NCBI GenBank assembly: GCA_019894735.1
Contig: JAGXOB010000084.1
Location: 1 to 6,299 of the forward strand
DNA from: Promethearchaeota archaeon
GTDB taxonomy: Archaea > Asgardarchaeota > Lokiarchaeia > Sigynarchaeales > SOKP01
DNA: 6,299 nt
Direction of reading: 5' to 3'
The translations under genes and the position numbers were made by a program. Below, in pieces: positions 4,229 to 6,299 of the stretch (its first letter is position 1; each line of letters starts with the position of its first letter). The notes below the pieces were generated by a model, which was not told the DNA's origin, made no database searches, and saw nothing but the letters and a program-made list of their open reading frames with translations.

Positions 4229-6180
4229 TAATTTTCCCCCCATTCAATGTAATCTTTATTAAAAAGTTTATAATTCTCTTGTAGAGAACCATAATAATCA
4301 ATAGGTTTATCCGCAATTATTACTTTGCCATTTTTCTGCTTAATAGCAATAAATTTATGCCATACTGGAGGATCCATTTCGGGATAATCTGATCTCTTGT
4401 AGTGCAACTGTTTTGAACTCGCTTTTCGAGCTAAACAAGACCTAATAATCAGTTTAGCATTTGTGAGTATATTCACCACCTCTAAGGAGCGAGTTAATTC
4501 ATGCGGATTCATAGCATGTAATTGAGGAACTTCTTGATGCTCCATTTCTTCTAATAACTTTAATCCGATGGTTAAATGTTCTTCGCTCTTAATTTCTCCA
4601 CAGTAGTTTTGCATTATCCTTGTAATACGCGAATTGAATGCTTTCCATCCAATTCCGCCATTACCATGAATTATCGAATATATACGGTCTTTTTCAGCTT
4701 TTACTTGTTGTGAGTCTATTTCTGGTTTATTTATATTTTGTACATAATTGATTGCGTGCCGACCTGCATAATGACCAGTAGCGGCTGCATGGCCTACACA
4801 GTCAGAGGCAAATAATTGGTCACCTGCCGCATAGAGACCTTCAAGGTTCGTTCTTAAATTCCAATCATTCATTAATCCGCCTGGGACTCCAAAAAGTTGG
4901 CGTTCACGAGGTAAAAATGCAGCGGAACTCCATCCTTGACCGTAACTCTGAAGTAGATGGATTTTAGGATCAAAACCTAATTTAGTATATGTTTGTAAAA
5001 TAGGAATTTTGGTTTTACCTTCCTCTCCTACCATTAATCCCCAGATTGCCCTCCTTTCATGGTCTGACATACTTGTTAAATCGGCATAAAAGGGTAGTTT
5101 AAATCCTTTATCTAATAACTGATCCACAGCCATGGTATCTGGTCCTAAATATTCGTATAAATGAAAATAAGTTTCTCCTCCTCCTTTCAAGAAAAATTTT
5201 TGTCCCAGTGCTGGTTGATACCTCTGTGAAACATTTTCTAAAATGTTACCATCTCTATCAACCCACGGAATTTCTTTACCGTTTGCATCGACCATTGAGC
5301 ATGCATACCATGTATTATGTGTATTTCCTGTCCCATACGGTGGAAAACAACGCTCCCCTGACCATTCTGCCTTTACAGATTTCTCCATCATTGTGAATTC
5401 TGCTCCCGCTCTCCACGCCATAGCGTTACCATCCCCCATACATTGAAGAGGTCGAAATTCTGAAATCCCAGGCAAAGTAGGTGAAAAAAGCCATATGCGA
5501 GTTGGACGAGCCATGCAAAGAATTGTAGCCTTTGACTTAAGAATGTAAAACTCTCCTGTTCTCGTGTTAACTCCTGTGGCCCCAACTATTCTTACTCCTT
5601 GATTACCACCTTCTGTAAGTAAACTTGTTGCCATTGTTCTGTCAAGAATTTCAACACCTAATCGTTTACATTCCTTGTAGAGAGCAGGCTTAAAGGTAGT
5701 ACCCCAAACTCTCAAGTTATATTTGTTCTTGTAATCGTAAGCAAATAAAAATTTTGTGTCCTCATCTCTAAACTCTGCGCCCTTGAATTCATCATCGTCA
5801 TCCCTTATTTTTCCACCCATTTTTTCTAAATCTAAAAGTCTATCGTAACCCTCTCTACACTCAATATAGTGTGAAATTCCATTGTTATAGCCGTTGTGGT
5901 CTTTAATCATTGCATAAGTGAGTTCTTCAGGTGTAACACGAGAACATGGGTTAGTAGCTGCTGATTCCCAATGATCACATCCCGATCCACTGGCTCCACT
6001 CCGTATTGTTGCTCCTTTTTCAACTAGAATCACATGAGCTCCCTTTTTAATTGCTGATATAGCTGCCCAACAACCAGCTACTCCTCCTCCAAGCACTAAA
6101 ACATCACAACTATATTCCTTTTCTGAATGATATTTTAGTGGGTATGGCCATTCCATCCTGGTATCTGAATTTAAAATCAT
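4228..6180 (-). CDS. FAD-dependent oxidoreductase, AprA/fumarate reductase flavoprotein superfamily, substrate unknown
   Basis: A 650-residue soluble flavoprotein, of a length like AprA, with no signal peptide or membrane helix. The N-terminal Rossmann site is VLGGGVAGCWAA (29-40) with GxGxxG at G31-G36 and the ribose-binding acid E54. The second FAD motif is GLYAAGDQLFASD (448-460). The C-terminal helical domain, about 490-600, ends in ARKASSKQLHYKRSDYPEMD (584-603), the place of the RxESRG-x-H-x-R-x-DYP motif of SdhA/FrdA/AspOx, here altered. Where succinate/fumarate enzymes have the substrate arginine in a GxNRLGGNS-type stretch, this protein has CVGHAAATGHYAG (461-473). So it is a relative with a different substrate rather than a fumarate reductase. 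It is cotranscribed with the dicluster ferredoxin, which probably relays its electrons. ATG 6178-6180 is preferred over GTG 6183 because GAGGT at 6188-6192 is then 7 nt away. No sulfate-reduction genes lie in the window. Confidence 0.9.
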   Translation of the reverse strand: MILNSDTRMEWPYPLKYHSEKEYSCDVLVLGGGVAGCWAAISAIKKGAHVILVEKGATIRSGASGSGCDHWESAATNPCSRVTPEELTYAMIKDHNGYNNGISHYIECREGYDRLLDLEKMGGKIRDDDDEFKGAEFRDEDTKFLFAYDYKNKYNLRVWGTTFKPALYKECKRLGVEILDRTMATSLLTEGGNQGVRIVGATGVNTRTGEFYILKSKATILCMARPTRIWLFSPTLPGISEFRPLQCMGDGNAMAWRAGAEFTMMEKSVKAEWSGERCFPPYGTGNTHNTWYACSMVDANGKEIPWVDRDGNILENVSQRYQPALGQKFFLKGGGETYFHLYEYLGPDTMAVDQLLDKGFKLPFYADLTSMSDHERRAIWGLMVGEEGKTKIPILQTYTKLGFDPKIHLLQSYGQGWSSAAFLPRERQLFGVPGGLMNDWNLRTNLEGLYAAGDQLFASDCVGHAAATGHYAGRHAINYVQNINKPEIDSQQVKAEKDRIYSIIHGNGGIGWKAFNSRITRIMQNYCGEIKSEEHLTIGLKLLEEMEHQEVPQLHAMNPHELTRSLEVVNILTNAKLIIRSCLARKASSKQLHYKRSDYPEMDPPVWHKFIAIKQKNGKVIIADKPIDYYGSLQENYKLFNKDYIEWGEN

Positions 6181-6187
6181 CACGCTT

Positions 6188-6192
6188 ACCTC
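6188..6192 (-). promoter_or_regulatory. Shine-Dalgarno of the flavoprotein gene
   Basis: GAGGT on the minus strand, 7 nt before ATG 6180 and only 4 nt before the in-frame GTG at 6183, so it decides in favour of the ATG. It is the best ribosome site in the window and contrasts with the leaderless-type starts of e-MtaB and the dehalogenase-like gene. Confidence 0.7.
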
Positions 6193-6241
6193 AATGATAC
6201 TACTTTAAATAGACTTATGCAGATTATTGAATTTACCTTCG

Positions 6242-6249
6242 TATATAAA
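6242..6249 (-). promoter_or_regulatory. Strong archaeal TATA box for the flavoprotein-ferredoxin operon
   Basis: TTTATATA on the minus strand, an exact consensus archaeal TATA box flanked by Ts. It predicts a transcription start near 6219 and a leader of about 39 nt that includes the GAGGT ribosome site. A TATTTAAA at 6204-6211 is too close to the Shine-Dalgarno to serve as the promoter. Confidence 0.6.
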
Positions 6250-6292
6250 AAAATAGTAAAGAAAAAGAAATGCTTACTCTTTCTTTGTAAGC
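6250..6292 (-). terminator. Possible hairpin and T-rich terminator of an upstream minus-strand gene
   Basis: Read on the minus strand, GCTTAC (6287-6292) pairs with GTAAGC (6272-6277) around a 9-base loop, and T-rich sequence follows (6250-6271), ahead of the operon promoter. One frame entering from the right edge reads FGLTKKE then TAA at 6274-6276, which could be the last codons of a preceding gene, although the stop then lies inside the hairpin. Too little is visible to decide. Confidence 0.3.
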
Positions 6293-6299
6293 CCAAACT

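Noticed and set aside
4229..4243. ATG at 4241-4243 as the ferredoxin start
   Set aside because: It would start inside the G-run that serves as ribosome site for ATG 4228, has no ribosome site of its own, and breaks the usual TAATG coupling.
5208..5585. Short open frames on the plus strand (5208-5396, 5243-5446) and on the minus strand (5388-5585)
   Set aside because: All lie inside the well-supported flavoprotein gene in other frames, have no ribosome site or recognisable domain, and are best explained as shadows.
4228..6180. True adenylylsulfate reductase AprAB for sulfate reduction
   Set aside because: The ferredoxin is much shorter than AprB and lacks its tail, no sulfate adenylyltransferase, Qmo or Dsr genes are visible, and the flavoprotein C-terminal motif differs.
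6188..6299. Minus-strand frame open from the right edge to 6188 (ending SLFKVVSLR)
   Set aside because: It runs through the consensus TATA box and Shine-Dalgarno of the flavoprotein gene, and its composition (runs of Phe) is that of AT-rich non-coding DNA.
1..6299. tRNA or rRNA genes, CRISPR arrays, insertion sequences, long repeats, riboswitches
   Set aside because: Looked for on both strands by eye and none was found; short A/T runs are the only repeats besides the palindrome and the right-edge hairpin.

Overview
The window looks like a piece of an archaeal chromosome, most probably from an Asgard (Loki- or Thorarchaeia-like) lineage. The grounds are low G+C throughout, AT-rich promoters with TATA boxes of the archaeal type (the clearest is TTTATATA at 6242-6249), starts without a Shine-Dalgarno next to starts with a good one, and a tRNA methylthiotransferase of the archaeal/eukaryotic e-MtaB (CDKAL1) type rather than bacterial MiaB or MtaB. 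The Asgard assignment is an inference; archaeal origin is better supported. No mobile element, CRISPR array, rRNA or tRNA gene was seen.

Layout: (1) 2-610, minus, a four-helix membrane protein cut by the left edge. (2) 730-1173, minus, a small membrane zinc protein whose two CxxC knuckles lie either side of a hydrophobic segment, as in eukaryotic LITAF domains, with a second zinc ribbon at its C-terminus. (3) A divergent promoter region, 1174-1337. (4) 1338-2651, plus, e-MtaB, a housekeeping tRNA modification enzyme. (5) 2652-2967, a convergent gap holding a lysine-rich reading frame of 45 codons that looks like the 3' part of a small gene interrupted at a seven-A run. (6) 2968-3867, minus, a DhlA-like alpha/beta hydrolase (haloalkane dehalogenase subfamily I) with its own promoter and a 14-bp palindrome just upstream. 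(7) 3959-4228 and 4228-6180, minus, a two-gene operon for a dicluster ferredoxin and a large FAD oxidoreductase, overlapping by one base and driven from a strong promoter at the right edge.

The flavoprotein and ferredoxin almost certainly form one soluble redox enzyme, built like the AprA/AprB pair of adenylylsulfate reductase. It lacks the arginine used by succinate/fumarate enzymes, and its ferredoxin lacks the AprB tail, so the substrate is unknown. The dehalogenase-like gene lies directly downstream in the same direction and may belong to the same catabolic programme, but its separate promoter means this is only a hypothesis. It keeps the nucleophile-acid-histidine triad and one halide-binding tryptophan, but carries phenylalanine at the position of the second. 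The most unusual items are the LITAF-like zinc protein, the altered dehalogenase active site, the orphan flavoprotein-ferredoxin pair and the broken small gene.
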